Part shown: positions 8,961 through 17,133 of the stretch, piece after piece
Layout of the letters: the number at the start of each line of letters is the position of its first letter
How positions within the stretch are numbered: position 1 is the stretch's first letter
From: Gordonia sp. UBA7599
GTDB lineage: Bacteria > Actinomycetota > Actinomycetes > Mycobacteriales > Mycobacteriaceae
NCBI GenBank assembly: GCA_002477755.1
Contig: DLKD01000036.1
Location: 1-64,000, forward strand
Direction of reading: 5' to 3'
DNA length: 64,000 bases
Notes under the pieces: model-generated
Databases searched by the model: none
What the model was told of the DNA's origin: nothing
What the model saw: the letters and a program-made list of their open reading frames with translations, nothing else
Made by a program: the position numbers and the translations under genes

Positions 8961-9002
8961 ATGGCCACGAGTGCACGGATGATTGACCGCGGTTGCACGG
9001 GT
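8961..9002 (+). pseudogene. Relic of an AraC-regulator 5' end
   Basis: From the ATG at 8961 the sequence reads MATSARMIDRGCTG, nearly identical to MTTSARMIDRDCTD at the start of the intact AraC gene at 12713; the DNA matches with about five differences over 40 bp. The upstream dyad operator sits at the same distance (40 against 41 nt). Similarity fades after about 9002 and the sequence then runs into the antisense 3' end of the tautomerase gene. This is a truncated duplicate of the regulator's promoter and start, not a working gene. Confidence 0.8.
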
Positions 9003-9025
9003 CGGTCGAGCACCGTCGGCGCAGT

Positions 9026-9226
9026 TCAGGACGTCGACGATCGCCTTTCGGCGATCGTCACATCGCCGGCGGCGAAATGGGTTGACGGTACTTCGCGCAC
9101 CATCACCCGGATCGACGTCAAGGGTGCGTCGACGGCCCGCTGGGCCGCGAGGGTGAGCTCGTGGATGAGGGTGCGCAACTGCTCCGGCGATCGTCCTTGG
9201 GTCAGTGTGACGTCGATGATCGGCAT
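9026..9226 (-). CDS. 4-oxalocrotonate tautomerase
   Basis: 66-residue canonical 4-OT: Pro1 after Met (MPIIDVTLTQGR), Arg11 in the GR pair, and the family block PLTSIRVMVREVPSTHFAAG. It isomerises 2-hydroxymuconate (4-oxalocrotonate enol) to the keto form for the decarboxylase. It is the last gene of the dmpE-dmpH-tautomerase operon, 2 nt after the decarboxylase stop. Confidence in function is high because length, Pro1 and operon position all agree (XylH/DmpI type). Confidence 0.93.
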   Translation of the reverse strand: MPIIDVTLTQGRSPEQLRTLIHELTLAAQRAVDAPLTSIRVMVREVPSTHFAAGDVTIAERRSSTS

Positions 9227-9228
9227 GG

Positions 9229-10017
9229 CTATCCTCCCGCGAGTGTGATGGATCCGAGCGTGGTGAAGTGTGCGGCGACCCGCGCGCCGCGCTCGACGGC
9301 GACGGCGTCGGTCATGCCGCCGGTCAGGACGATCCAGCCGGCCTCGATGGCATGTCCGCGGGCAGCGAGGGTGTTGGCGGCGAAGGCGAGGGCTTCGGCC
9401 GGGTTCCCGAGCACCGCGGACCCGGTCGCGCTGTCGACGACGTGACCGTCGATCTCGAGCAGGCAGGCCTCTAGCGGCAGGTCGACGTCGGCCGCGCGAC
9501 GAGCGATCCCCCCGGTGACGTACACGCCGGACGAATTGTTGTCGGCGACCGCGTCGGCAAGGGTGAACTTGAAACCGGAGTACCGGCTGTCGATGATCTC
9601 GATGGCGCCGAGGATAACGTCGACGGCTGCGAGTGCCGTAGCAGCGGTGACGCCGGGACCTGCCAGGCGCCGGCCCATGACGAATGCGATTTCTGGTTCG
9701 GCACGTGGATGGATGAGCCGGTCGGCCGGCACCGGCAGACCGGCGGGTAGGACCATCGCATCGGTCAGCCAGGCCACCGACGGCTCGTCGACGCCCATCT
9801 GCTGTTGCTTGGCACGCGAAGTTAGGCCGAGTTTCACGCCGGTGACCACTTCGCCGTTGCTGCGGCGGTCGGCCAGCGCGATGTCCTGCGCGATGTAGGC
9901 GGTGTGCAGGTCCAGGCCGGGCCACTCCGCCGCAATCGACGTCCGTGGCGTCCGTCCGCGTTCGCACGACAGCAGGGTGTCGGCGACCCTGGCCGCGTTC
10001 CAGGTCTCGGTGGTCAT
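9229..10017 (-). CDS. dmpH: 4-oxalocrotonate decarboxylase
   Basis: 262-residue member of the hydratase/decarboxylase family (FAH-like fold). It decarboxylates 2-oxo-3-hexenedioate to 2-hydroxypentadienoate using Mg2+. The segment IEIIDSRYSGFKFTLADAVADN with the RAEPEIAF metal-binding stretch looks like XylI/DmpH (DSRYxxFKF), whereas its upstream neighbour has the hydratase-type IRDW sequence. The ATG overlaps the dmpE stop by 4 nt. DmpH and DmpE form an obligate complex, so co-translation makes sense. Assignment between the two homologues rests on remembered signature differences. Confidence 0.82.
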   Translation of the reverse strand: MTTETWNAARVADTLLSCERGRTPRTSIAAEWPGLDLHTAYIAQDIALADRRSNGEVVTGVKLGLTSRAKQQQMGVDEPSVAWLTDAMVLPAGLPVPADRLIHPRAEPEIAFVMGRRLAGPGVTAATALAAVDVILGAIEIIDSRYSGFKFTLADAVADNNSSGVYVTGGIARRAADVDLPLEACLLEIDGHVVDSATGSAVLGNPAEALAFAANTLAARGHAIEAGWIVLTGGMTDAVAVERGARVAAHFTTLGSITLAGG

Positions 10018-10802
10018 TTGTTCTCTCCCAAGATGGCGGTGACACTTCCGATGCCGGCGAAGTCGGCGACGATCGCGTCGCCCGGGGCTATCGGTACGGC
10101 TCGGGTGACCGAGCCGGGAAGGACGACGTGCCCGGGCTCGAGGGTGACGCCGAGCGGGCCGACGGTGTTGGCCAGCCACACCAGCGAATTGAGCGGGGAC
10201 CCCAGGACCGCGCCGCCGGCGCCGGTGGCCACCAGTTCGCCGTTGACAGATAGGTTGCACCCGGACAAGCGCAGATCGACGTCGGTCAGGCGCACCGGTC
10301 GGCTGCCCAGTACGACCCCGCCGGACGAGGCGTTGTCGGCCACGGTGTCGAAGATGCCGATCTTCCAGTCGCGGATGCGGGAATCGACGATCTCGAGCGA
10401 TGCGAGTACGAAGTCGACGGCCGCCGCAGCCTCGGCGACGGTCACGCCGGGCCCGGTGAGCGGCTTGGACAGCACGAATGCGACTTCGGGTTCGATGCGA
10501 GGCTGGATGTAGGTGTCCGCCGGGATGGGCTGGTGTTCGAGGTGGAACATGCTCGTGGTGAGGTGGCCGAAGTCGGGTTGGTCGACGCCGGCCTGGCGCT
10601 GCATCGCACGGGAGGCGAGGCCCACCTTGTGGCCTTTGACGGCGTCGCCGGCTTTGACCCACGACTCGACCTGCGCAAGGGCGATCTCGTAGGCGGTCGA
10701 GAGCGGGGCCTGCGCGAACATCGGGGTGAGCGGTTCGATCGGAGATCTGGTCCGGTAGGCCTCAAGGAGGGCGTCGGCGGCCGACTGTATCTGGTTGGTC
10801 AT
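10014..10802 (-). CDS. dmpE: 2-oxopent-4-enoate hydratase
   Basis: 262 residues, homologous to the following gene but closer to MhpD/DmpE: GVDQPDFGHL, QPRIEPEVAFVL, SRIRDWKIGIFDTVADNASSG and LGSPLNSLVWLANT all match the hydratase pattern. It adds water to 2-hydroxypentadienoate to give 4-hydroxy-2-oxovalerate, the substrate of DmpG. The ATG at 10802 starts the leftward operon, 77 bp from a divergent IclR gene that is the obvious candidate regulator. Confidence 0.85.
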   Translation of the reverse strand: MTNQIQSAADALLEAYRTRSPIEPLTPMFAQAPLSTAYEIALAQVESWVKAGDAVKGHKVGLASRAMQRQAGVDQPDFGHLTTSMFHLEHQPIPADTYIQPRIEPEVAFVLSKPLTGPGVTVAEAAAAVDFVLASLEIVDSRIRDWKIGIFDTVADNASSGGVVLGSRPVRLTDVDLRLSGCNLSVNGELVATGAGGAVLGSPLNSLVWLANTVGPLGVTLEPGHVVLPGSVTRAVPIAPGDAIVADFAGIGSVTAILGENK

Positions 10803-10879
10803 GACGGCTGTCTTCCTTCTGCGGCGTTCTCCCGCGGATTCGTTGCGCTGGGCGTGTTGGCAGGGCAGGCTGGAGAACC

Positions 10880-11638
10880 ATGGAGGCCAGTCGTGCCGGT
10901 GAGCGGAACGAGGTCGGTGCAATAGCGCGCGCGGTGCGTGTGCTGGAGGAGCTGGCCGACGAGGACGAGCCGCTGGGTGTCTCCGAACTCGCCCGACGTA
11001 CCGGCATCTCGAAGTCGAGTGTCTTCCGGATTGCCAACGAACTCGACGAACACCGGTTGGTCGAGCGCGCCGACCGCGGCTACCGCCTCGGGCTGAAACT
11101 GTTCGAATTGGGGCAACGGGTTCCCCGTCAGCGCAATCTGCGCGAGGCTGCGCGCCCCGTTATGGAGGACCTCCGCGAGGCGACCCGGCAGACCGTGCAC
11201 CTGGCCGTTTTGGACGGTGAATCGGTGGTCTACGTCGAGGTGCTGGTGGGCCCGGCCGGGCCGCCCCTGCCGACCCGGGCCGGGGTACGGTGGCCGGCTC
11301 ACGCGACCGGGATCGGCAAGGCGATACTGGCCCATTCCGAGCCGTCGGTGGTCGAGCGCGTGCTTGCCGCCGGGCTTCCGCGGGTCAGCGAGCGGACCAT
11401 CACCGGCGCAGGCCTGCTCACCGAGGAATTGACCCGGATCGTCGACCGGGGTGTGGCCTACGACCTCGAGGAGTCGAAGCCGGGGCTGGTGTGCGTGGCC
11501 AGTCCGGTATTCGGTTCCGACGGTCGAGTCGTGGCCGGCATCTCGGTGTCGGGATGGCACAACCGGATCAATCTGGACCATACGGCGGCCGCCGTGCGGA
11601 CTGCGGCGCTCGGCCTGTCCCGTCACCTGAGGGATTGA
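10880..11638 (+). CDS. IclR-family transcriptional regulator
   Basis: 252 residues with an N-terminal winged helix-turn-helix (about 10-70: GAIARAVRVLEEL ... LGVSELARRTGISKSSVFRI) and the C-terminal IclR effector domain (HATGIGKAILAH, ESKPGLVCVASPVF). IclR regulators often control aromatic catabolism (PcaR, PobR, CatR types). Its divergent position to dmpE suggests that it controls the hydratase-decarboxylase-tautomerase operon; the effector is unknown. The island holds a second IclR gene, read convergently just beyond it. Confidence 0.9.
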   Translation: MEASRAGERNEVGAIARAVRVLEELADEDEPLGVSELARRTGISKSSVFRIANELDEHRLVERADRGYRLGLKLFELGQRVPRQRNLREAARPVMEDLREATRQTVHLAVLDGESVVYVEVLVGPAGPPLPTRAGVRWPAHATGIGKAILAHSEPSVVERVLAAGLPRVSERTITGAGLLTEELTRIVDRGVAYDLEESKPGLVCVASPVFGSDGRVVAGISVSGWHNRINLDHTAAAVRTAALGLSRHLRD

Positions 11639-11660
11639 CGCCACCGCCGTCATCGCCGAC

Positions 11661-12470
11661 TCACCCGGCGACGACGTGCAGGGTCGGATTGTCGAGTCCG
11701 GGCTCAAGCGGTTTGTCCGCCGACGTCGCCAGGGACTTGGAGACAGTCGCCGCGGCAGCGATAACGGCGCGACGGTATTCGTTCCGGGCGGGGAGGAACC
11801 GACTCGACGGGGCCGTGATGCTGATCGCCGCGACGACCGCTCCCATACCGTCGCGAATCGGCGCGGCCACGCAGTGGACTTCGGGAGCCGCCTCGCCGTT
11901 GTCGTAGGCACAGCCGTTGCGCAATGCGGTCCGGAGCTCGGCCTGGAGTGCGGCCGGATCGGTCACGGTGGCGGCCGTCAATCGTCGGAGCGGTTTGTTG
12001 GTCACATTGCGTTCGATCTCGTCGCTGTGGCAGTGCGCGAGGAGTACTTTGCCGACGGCGCTGCAGTGAGCATCGAGATGGGCCCCCACGCGCGCACCGG
12101 TGATGTTGATGATGTGGTTGCCGACCACTTTGTCGACGTAGAACACCCGGTATCGCTCCAGGATCGCCAGGTGAGTGGTCTCTCCGTATTCATCGGACAG
12201 GGCCTGCAGCACCGGTGAAGCGCACGACTTGACGTCGACGGTGCCCTGGAGGGTCTGGTTCAGCTCGATGATCCGCCAGCCGATCCGATAGCGCCCTCGT
12301 GAGCGGCACTGCAGGAGTCCGATGTCGACAAGAGAGGCGAGGAGCGCGTGCGCGCTGGACCGGGGAACGTTGATCTGCGCAGCGACCTCCGACACGCCCC
12401 ACTCGGGCCGGGAAACGGTGAACAGATCGAGTACGGGACCGATCTTCTGAATCGTTTGGAGTGCTGCCAT
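11661..12470 (-). CDS. IclR-family transcriptional regulator
   Basis: 269 residues: N-terminal HTH (LDLFTVSRPEWGVSEVAAQINVPRSSAHALL, about 14-45) followed by an IclR ligand domain (CSAVGKVLLAHC, CAYDNGEAAPEVHCVAAPI). It is only distantly similar to the neighbouring IclR protein, so this is not a recent duplicate. It is divergent from the AraC gene at 12713, with 242 bp between them holding GGAAC/GTTCC elements and dyad operator copy 2. Likely part of the island's control circuit; target and effector unknown. Confidence 0.9.
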   Translation of the reverse strand: MAALQTIQKIGPVLDLFTVSRPEWGVSEVAAQINVPRSSAHALLASLVDIGLLQCRSRGRYRIGWRIIELNQTLQGTVDVKSCASPVLQALSDEYGETTHLAILERYRVFYVDKVVGNHIINITGARVGAHLDAHCSAVGKVLLAHCHSDEIERNVTNKPLRRLTAATVTDPAALQAELRTALRNGCAYDNGEAAPEVHCVAAPIRDGMGAVVAAISITAPSSRFLPARNEYRRAVIAAAATVSKSLATSADKPLEPGLDNPTLHVVAG

Positions 12471-12669
12471 CGCGACCTCCTGTGGGTTGGCGGGCTGGTG
12501 CGGACGTGCCCAAGGGAACTATGTGGCGGTTCCGGTGATCACGTCCAGAAGAACGTTCCGGTCAGCGGTACGCGCCGCGATTGTTGTGAAATATCGATTC
12601 GGGTATCTGGGATTCGGGCTGGGAGGGCGGGCATCTGGTTCGGCGATTGCGGTCTCGGAGACGTCCGAT
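12471..12669. promoter_or_regulatory. IclR/AraC divergent control region
   Basis: No gene is present. Inverted pentamers GGAAC (12515-12519) and GTTCC (12529-12533) are followed by a perfect 8-bp palindrome GAACGTTC (12561-12568), and GTTCCGGT occurs twice. These are plausible IclR autoregulatory sites. The right edge abuts dyad operator copy 2. Confidence 0.4.
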
Positions 12670-12689
12670 CCCTGTGATCTGGAACACTA
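12670..12689 (+). promoter_or_regulatory. Dyad operator copy 2 (araC promoter)
   Basis: CCCTGTGATCTGGAACACTA ends 23 nt before the AraC start at 12713. It differs at one base from copy 1 (8919) and at one base from copy 3 (15969). The position suggests autoregulation of this AraC gene, or control by a shared regulator of all three units. Confidence 0.75.
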
Positions 12690-12712
12690 TGGTGCGAAAG
12701 TGGGGTAGCAGA

Positions 12713-13723
12713 ATGACCACGAGCGCACGAATGATTGACCGCGATTGCACGGACTCCACGGGCGCAAAAGTTGCGGTCAGCACCCGTGATCTGGCCTGGG
12801 CCGAGAGCCGCGAGGTCTGGTCGAACACGGTTGCCTCCACCTACTGCGAGATGGATCTGAGCTGGCCGGAAACGGGCAAGCGCGGCGGCTTCACCGCCGA
12901 GGTCCATGCGCGTGGGCTGGGCGATATGTCGGTGAGCAAGGTGCGCGCCGACCCCCATGCGGTGATCCGCACCCCGACGATGATCTCGTCCGGTCCGTCG
13001 GAGGACCTGCTGCTCTGTCTCATCACCGAGGGGACCGCGACGATCTCCCAGTCCGGACGGTCGGATTGCCTGGACGAGGGTGCGTTCGGCTTCGTCGACG
13101 CCTCGATGCCGTTCGTGGTGCGCGGGGAGACCGAGTTCGCCCAGATCGTGTTGCGGATTCCCGGCGGCAAACTGCGCGACCGGGTGACGACACCGGTTCT
13201 CGACGAGATTCTCGGTCGACGGATCTCGGCGCAGTCCGGCGTCGGACGATTGGCGTCGAGGATGCTGGTCGATATCGTCGCCGACGTCGATGAACTCGGC
13301 GACGACGAGTGCGAACACATCGCGCCGGCCATCGCCGAGATGGTCGCCGCGGCGGTCGCGCAGTGCGCTCCGACGCCGTCGCTGTCCCAGACGGATCGGA
13401 TCCACGCCCGCGATCTGTGGATGGTGCAGCAGGCACTGCTGGCCGGCATCGGCGACCCCGAGCGGACGGTCGCGCAGGTCGGCGTTGAACTCGGGATGTC
13501 GGTGCGATACATCCACAATCTGTTCACCATCGTCGGAACTACGCCCCGCAAGTGGCTCTATGACCGTCGCATCGATCGCGCATGCGTGCTCCTGCGCACC
13601 ACCGAATACAGCTGTGCCGAGGTATGCGACGAACTGGGCTTCAGTGACGTGTCGCATTTCAGCCGGGTGTTCCGCCGGGTGACCGGCACCAGTCCGGGGC
13701 GGTACCGCACCGGGCCTCGTTGA
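12713..13723 (+). CDS. AraC-family transcriptional regulator
   Basis: 336 residues: an N-terminal AraC-binding-like sensor domain (about 30-200) and a C-terminal double HTH (about 235-330) containing VAQVGVELGMSVRYIHNLF and the second-helix signature CDELGFSDVSHFSRVFRRVTGTSPGRYR. AraC/XylS regulators of this layout activate phenol and alkylphenol operons (AphR-like role inferred). ATG 12713 is chosen because the relic at 8961 conserves sequence from this codon; an in-frame ATG at 12689 would begin at the end of the operator. It is convergent with the flavin reductase gene. Confidence 0.88.
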   Translation: MTTSARMIDRDCTDSTGAKVAVSTRDLAWAESREVWSNTVASTYCEMDLSWPETGKRGGFTAEVHARGLGDMSVSKVRADPHAVIRTPTMISSGPSEDLLLCLITEGTATISQSGRSDCLDEGAFGFVDASMPFVVRGETEFAQIVLRIPGGKLRDRVTTPVLDEILGRRISAQSGVGRLASRMLVDIVADVDELGDDECEHIAPAIAEMVAAAVAQCAPTPSLSQTDRIHARDLWMVQQALLAGIGDPERTVAQVGVELGMSVRYIHNLFTIVGTTPRKWLYDRRIDRACVLLRTTEYSCAEVCDELGFSDVSHFSRVFRRVTGTSPGRYRTGPR

Positions 13724-13765
13724 GACCGAGGCCGGCCCGCAACCGAGGTGCCGTCGTCGCATCGG

Positions 13766-14290
13766 TCAGAACCCCCAGGCTTCGTCGGGGGTTTGCAGTT
13801 CGAGCGCTCGGAAGCTGCCGGTGTAGAACACCAGGGGTCGGCCATCGTCGTACCACAGCTCGTCGACACGGCCGATATGGAGGGTGTGGTCCCCGGCCGG
13901 ATGTGAATCGGTGACCTGGCAGGAGAGATGGACCAGAGCACCTTCGAGGAGTGGGACGCCTTTTCGCCAGGTGAATCGGACGAGGTCGTGGCGCTCCGTT
14001 GCTCCCGCAAAGTGCAGGGACAGGGGCTCCTGATCGCTGGCCAGGATCGATACGCCATATCGTCCGGTTGCGGTGATCTTGTCGTTCATCTTGGCGCGAT
14101 TGGCGATCGACACGAGGACCAACGGCGGATCGAGCGAGACCGAGGTGAAGGCGTTCGCCGTCATCCCGTGGACGGAGTCGTCGAGTTCGCTCTCGGCGGT
14201 GGTGACGATGGTGACGCCACTGGCGAAGCGGCCCAGGGCTTTTCGCATTCGCAGTGGGGTCGCATCGAGATCGGATTCGGGGGAGGTCAT
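13766..14290 (-). CDS. Flavin reductase, HpaC-type partner of the HpaB monooxygenase
   Basis: 174-residue flavin-reductase-like domain protein: LRKALGRFASGVTIVTT-type start (visible as MRKALGRFASGVTIVTT), GMTANAFTSVSLDPPLVLVS for flavin binding, and the terminal GDHTLHIGRVDELW block. It would supply FADH2 or FMNH2 to the oxygenase encoded 17 nt upstream. The start at 14290 has GGGGGAGGTC directly upstream of the ATG. Two-gene order oxygenase-reductase matches HpaBC and AphAB-type systems. Confidence 0.88.
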   Translation of the reverse strand: MTSPESDLDATPLRMRKALGRFASGVTIVTTAESELDDSVHGMTANAFTSVSLDPPLVLVSIANRAKMNDKITATGRYGVSILASDQEPLSLHFAGATERHDLVRFTWRKGVPLLEGALVHLSCQVTDSHPAGDHTLHIGRVDELWYDDGRPLVFYTGSFRALELQTPDEAWGF

Positions 14291-14307
14291 GGTTGACGTC
14301 GCCCAGG

Positions 14308-15867
14308 TCAGCGCGTGACGATCGCGAGATCGTCGTTGTTGATCAGATCCGGCCGAGTCCATCCGTTGACGTCGTACTCGGACATGCACTGCTCGGCGAA
14401 GCCCTTGAGTGCCACGTCCTGCCCGCTGCCCTGATAGGCGAACAGGGTCTGGAACCGCACTGCTTCGTGGTCGCCGCCGTAGTTCCGCTCGTACAGCTCG
14501 TGGCGGCCGGCGAACTCGCTGCCAACGGCGTCCCACAACAGTTTCAGGAGTTGGATGCGGTCGATCGCCGCGACGCCGTTGGAACCGCGGACGTACTGAT
14601 TCAGGTACTTGGCGATCTCTGGATTCCCGAAATCGCTGGCGTGGGAATTCAGATAGATCAGCCCGCTGCCGACGACCTGCTCAATGATCTCCTTCACGCG
14701 CGGGTACCCGACGCCCATGAAGGTGCGATAGGCGAGGCCGTAGTTGAGGTTGGGCTGAACAGTGTCGTTCACCCAGGGCTGCGGCGACTTGGCCATGGCG
14801 TCGGAGAGCGCCCAGAACATGTCCCGCCAATTGAGGATTTCACCGATCTGCATCTGCACTCCGCGGAATCCGGAAGTACCGGTCATCTCGACGGCCTTCA
14901 TCACGCAGCCCGCGATGAAATCGAGTTTGACGGCAAGTCGCGCGCAACCATGGAACACGAAACGGGGCAGGAATCCCGATCGCATGACGAAATTGTTGCT
15001 CGTCTCAACGTCGTAGGCGAAGACGTTCTCCCACGGCACCAGCACCCGATCAAAGACCATGATCGAATCGTTTTCGTCGAATCGGCTCGACAATGGGTAG
15101 TCGAATGGGGTCCCCATTACTGCCGCATTCATCTCATAGGAGCTTCGACAGATCAATTTGAGTCCGGGGGAGTCCATCGGAACGGTGAATACTAGGCCGA
15201 ACTCCTTCTTGCGCAACGGAAGTCCGTAGTGCGCAATGAAGTTGGCGTTGGTGATCGCCGATCCGGTGGCCACGACCTTGGCCCCCGAGACGATCAATCC
15301 CGAATCGGTCTCCTCGTCGACGTGGACGCAGATGTCGGCAGTCTCGTCGGCCGGCTTGTCGCGGTCGATCGGTGGGTGGACAATGGCGTGGTTGAGGTAG
15401 AGCAGGCGCTCCTGGCACGTCTTGTACCAGTGCAAAGCATTCTGCTTGTATTCGCCGTAGAAGTCGGCGTTGGCGCCGAGTGTGCCGAGGAAGGACGCCT
15501 TGTAATCGGGTGAGCGTCCCATCCACCCGTACACCTCGCGCTGCCACGCGACGATGGCGTCGCGGGAGAGGACGAGGTCCTCTGCGGTGTGGGCGGTCTT
15601 GAAGAACGGGTGGGTGTAACCACCATTGCCAGTATCGGTCGGCACGGCCAGAATTCCCCGCATTTCGGGCGCATGGAGAGTGTCGTACATCCGTGCGATC
15701 GAGCGGACGGAATTCCGGAATGCCGGATGAGTGGTGACGTCGGCGACGCGTTCTCCGCGATAGTAGACTTCGCGGTCGTCACGCAGGGATTCGATGTACT
15801 CTGCGCCTGTCATCGGGCGGACGTCGTTGAGTGTGCCCGAGTCAGCGGGTGACTGTGTGGTCGTCAT
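14308..15867 (-). CDS. HpaB-type flavin-dependent phenol 3-monooxygenase
   Basis: 519-residue oxygenase of the 4-hydroxyphenylacetate 3-monooxygenase family with acyl-CoA-dehydrogenase-like folds: [20 protein letters not shown] and [14 protein letters not shown] are clear family blocks. It would ortho-hydroxylate a phenol to a catechol using reduced flavin from the following gene, feeding the extradiol dioxygenase. In Rhodococcus an HpaB-like AphA acts on 4-alkylphenols and lies beside comparable meta-cleavage genes, so an alkylphenol substrate is likely but not proven. GAGGAG precedes the ATG. It is divergent from the second AraC gene, with dyad operator copy 3 between them. Confidence 0.9.
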   Translation of the reverse strand: MTTTQSPADSGTLNDVRPMTGAEYIESLRDDREVYYRGERVADVTTHPAFRNSVRSIARMYDTLHAPEMRGILAVPTDTGNGGYTHPFFKTAHTAEDLVLSRDAIVAWQREVYGWMGRSPDYKASFLGTLGANADFYGEYKQNALHWYKTCQERLLYLNHAIVHPPIDRDKPADETADICVHVDEETDSGLIVSGAKVVATGSAITNANFIAHYGLPLRKKEFGLVFTVPMDSPGLKLICRSSYEMNAAVMGTPFDYPLSSRFDENDSIMVFDRVLVPWENVFAYDVETSNNFVMRSGFLPRFVFHGCARLAVKLDFIAGCVMKAVEMTGTSGFRGVQMQIGEILNWRDMFWALSDAMAKSPQPWVNDTVQPNLNYGLAYRTFMGVGYPRVKEIIEQVVGSGLIYLNSHASDFGNPEIAKYLNQYVRGSNGVAAIDRIQLLKLLWDAVGSEFAGRHELYERNYGGDHEAVRFQTLFAYQGSGQDVALKGFAEQCMSEYDVNGWTRPDLINNDDLAIVTR

Positions 15868-15968
15868 GGGTCAAACTCCTCGCGGTTGTTAGGAATTTCA
15901 AATTGTGTTGAGCGGATATCGGACTGTGGTGCAGTGCGATATCCGCGTGTACGGTCGGGCTTGCTGGT

Positions 15969-15988
15969 CCCTGTGATCTAGAACACTA
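15969..15988 (+). promoter_or_regulatory. Dyad operator copy 3 (monooxygenase/araC promoter)
   Basis: CCCTGTGATCTAGAACACTA, the most symmetric copy: GTGATCTAGAACAC pairs as a dyad at 12 of 14 positions around TCTAGA. It lies about 100 bp upstream of the HpaB-type gene and 22 bp before the AraC start at 16011; the following AGGAGG overlaps its last A and G. It probably controls both divergent genes. Confidence 0.75.
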
Positions 15989-16010
15989 GGAGGCACCGGG
16001 ATGGCACAAA

Positions 16011-17021
16011 ATGGCTGAGCGCGAACAATTGCATGGCCGAATGCGAACGATCATGGGCAACGGCGAGGGCGCTCAACGCGTCTGTCTGCGCACGGCTGAC
16101 CTGGGGTCGATGGAAGGGCGCCGGGAGTGGGCCGACACGATCGGCGCGCTCTACGGCGATATGGGCGTGGACTGGCCGAATCGCTTGGATCGACTCGAGG
16201 CGGAGTGGAGCGGGCACGCGTTCGGCGATCTGCACATCAGCTCGATCCAGTGCCAACAGCACACGGTGGTTCGGTCGCCGGAGATGGTCCGCGGAGACCC
16301 GACCGCCGGCTTCCTGGTGTGCATGGTGACGTCCGGAACAGTGGAGATCGAGCAGCGTGATCGCACGAACGTGCTGAGCCCCGGTGCGTTCACCCTGCTT
16401 CATCTCGGCACACCGTTCGTGTTCCGCACCCCCTCGGCCTTCTCTCAGGTGGCGGTTCGAATCCCGGCGACTCCGATTGTGTCGCGCCTGCCCGAGCGCG
16501 TCCTCGAGGGGTCGCTCGGGTGCGCGTTCAACAGCGCCGGCCCCTCGGCGGTGGTGGGTCGGCTGATCGCGGATCTAGCCGGACTCGACGACGATGTGCC
16601 CGAGCAGGTCCGCGAGTCCTTCGCCGCGGCGACGATGGACATGTTGGCGGCATCGGTGCTGGAGGCCGTTGTCGATACCGGCGCAGCGCAGGTTTACCGG
16701 ACTCGTGAGGTCGCGGCGGTGAAACGCGTGGTGGCGGATCATTTGCACGAACCGGACCTGACTCTGCCGCACATCGCGGCCGATGTCGGCATGTCCTTGC
16801 GATCCATGCAGAAACTCTTGGGCGCCAGGGGTCTGACTCCGAGTGCACTCCTGAATGGCGCGCGAATGGACCGAGCGAAGCTGCTGCTGAACACCACCGA
16901 GTTATCGGTTGCCGAGGTGGCCGCCGCGGTGGGCCATCAGGATGTGTCGCACTTCAGTCGGACATTCCGGAAGACGGTCGGGATGAGCCCAGGTCGGTTC
17001 CGCGAAGCCGGGAAAGCCTGA
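16011..17021 (+). CDS. AraC-family transcriptional regulator
   Basis: 336 residues, a diverged paralogue of the AraC protein at 12713: sensor domain about 30-200, then a C-terminal HTH pair with LPHIAADVGMSLRSMQKLLG and VAAAVGHQDVSHFSRTFRKTVGMSPGRFRE. It is divergent from the HpaB-type operon and is its likely activator. The start is odd: the strong AGGAGG at 15988 is placed ideally for ATG 16001, which encodes only MAQNG then stops at 16018, while the regulator's own ATG at 16011 lies inside that mini-ORF 17 nt from the box. A downstream start is possible. Confidence 0.85.
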   Translation: MAEREQLHGRMRTIMGNGEGAQRVCLRTADLGSMEGRREWADTIGALYGDMGVDWPNRLDRLEAEWSGHAFGDLHISSIQCQQHTVVRSPEMVRGDPTAGFLVCMVTSGTVEIEQRDRTNVLSPGAFTLLHLGTPFVFRTPSAFSQVAVRIPATPIVSRLPERVLEGSLGCAFNSAGPSAVVGRLIADLAGLDDDVPEQVRESFAAATMDMLAASVLEAVVDTGAAQVYRTREVAAVKRVVADHLHEPDLTLPHIAADVGMSLRSMQKLLGARGLTPSALLNGARMDRAKLLLNTTELSVAEVAAAVGHQDVSHFSRTFRKTVGMSPGRFREAGKA

Positions 17022-17133
17022 GGTTAGACGACCGCCCATTTCCGGTCATCATGTGGCCGTTCGGTTTTCCACCGGAGCAGTAGTTGCACTTTGTACTATG
17101 TGGGCACTCGGTCGATCAGAGAGGAGTGCTCCC

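Noticed and set aside
8829-9248. Plus-strand 139-codon frame containing the AraC relic
   Set aside because: Only its first codons from 8961 match the regulator; the rest is antisense to the 4-oxalocrotonate tautomerase gene, so it was not called as a gene.
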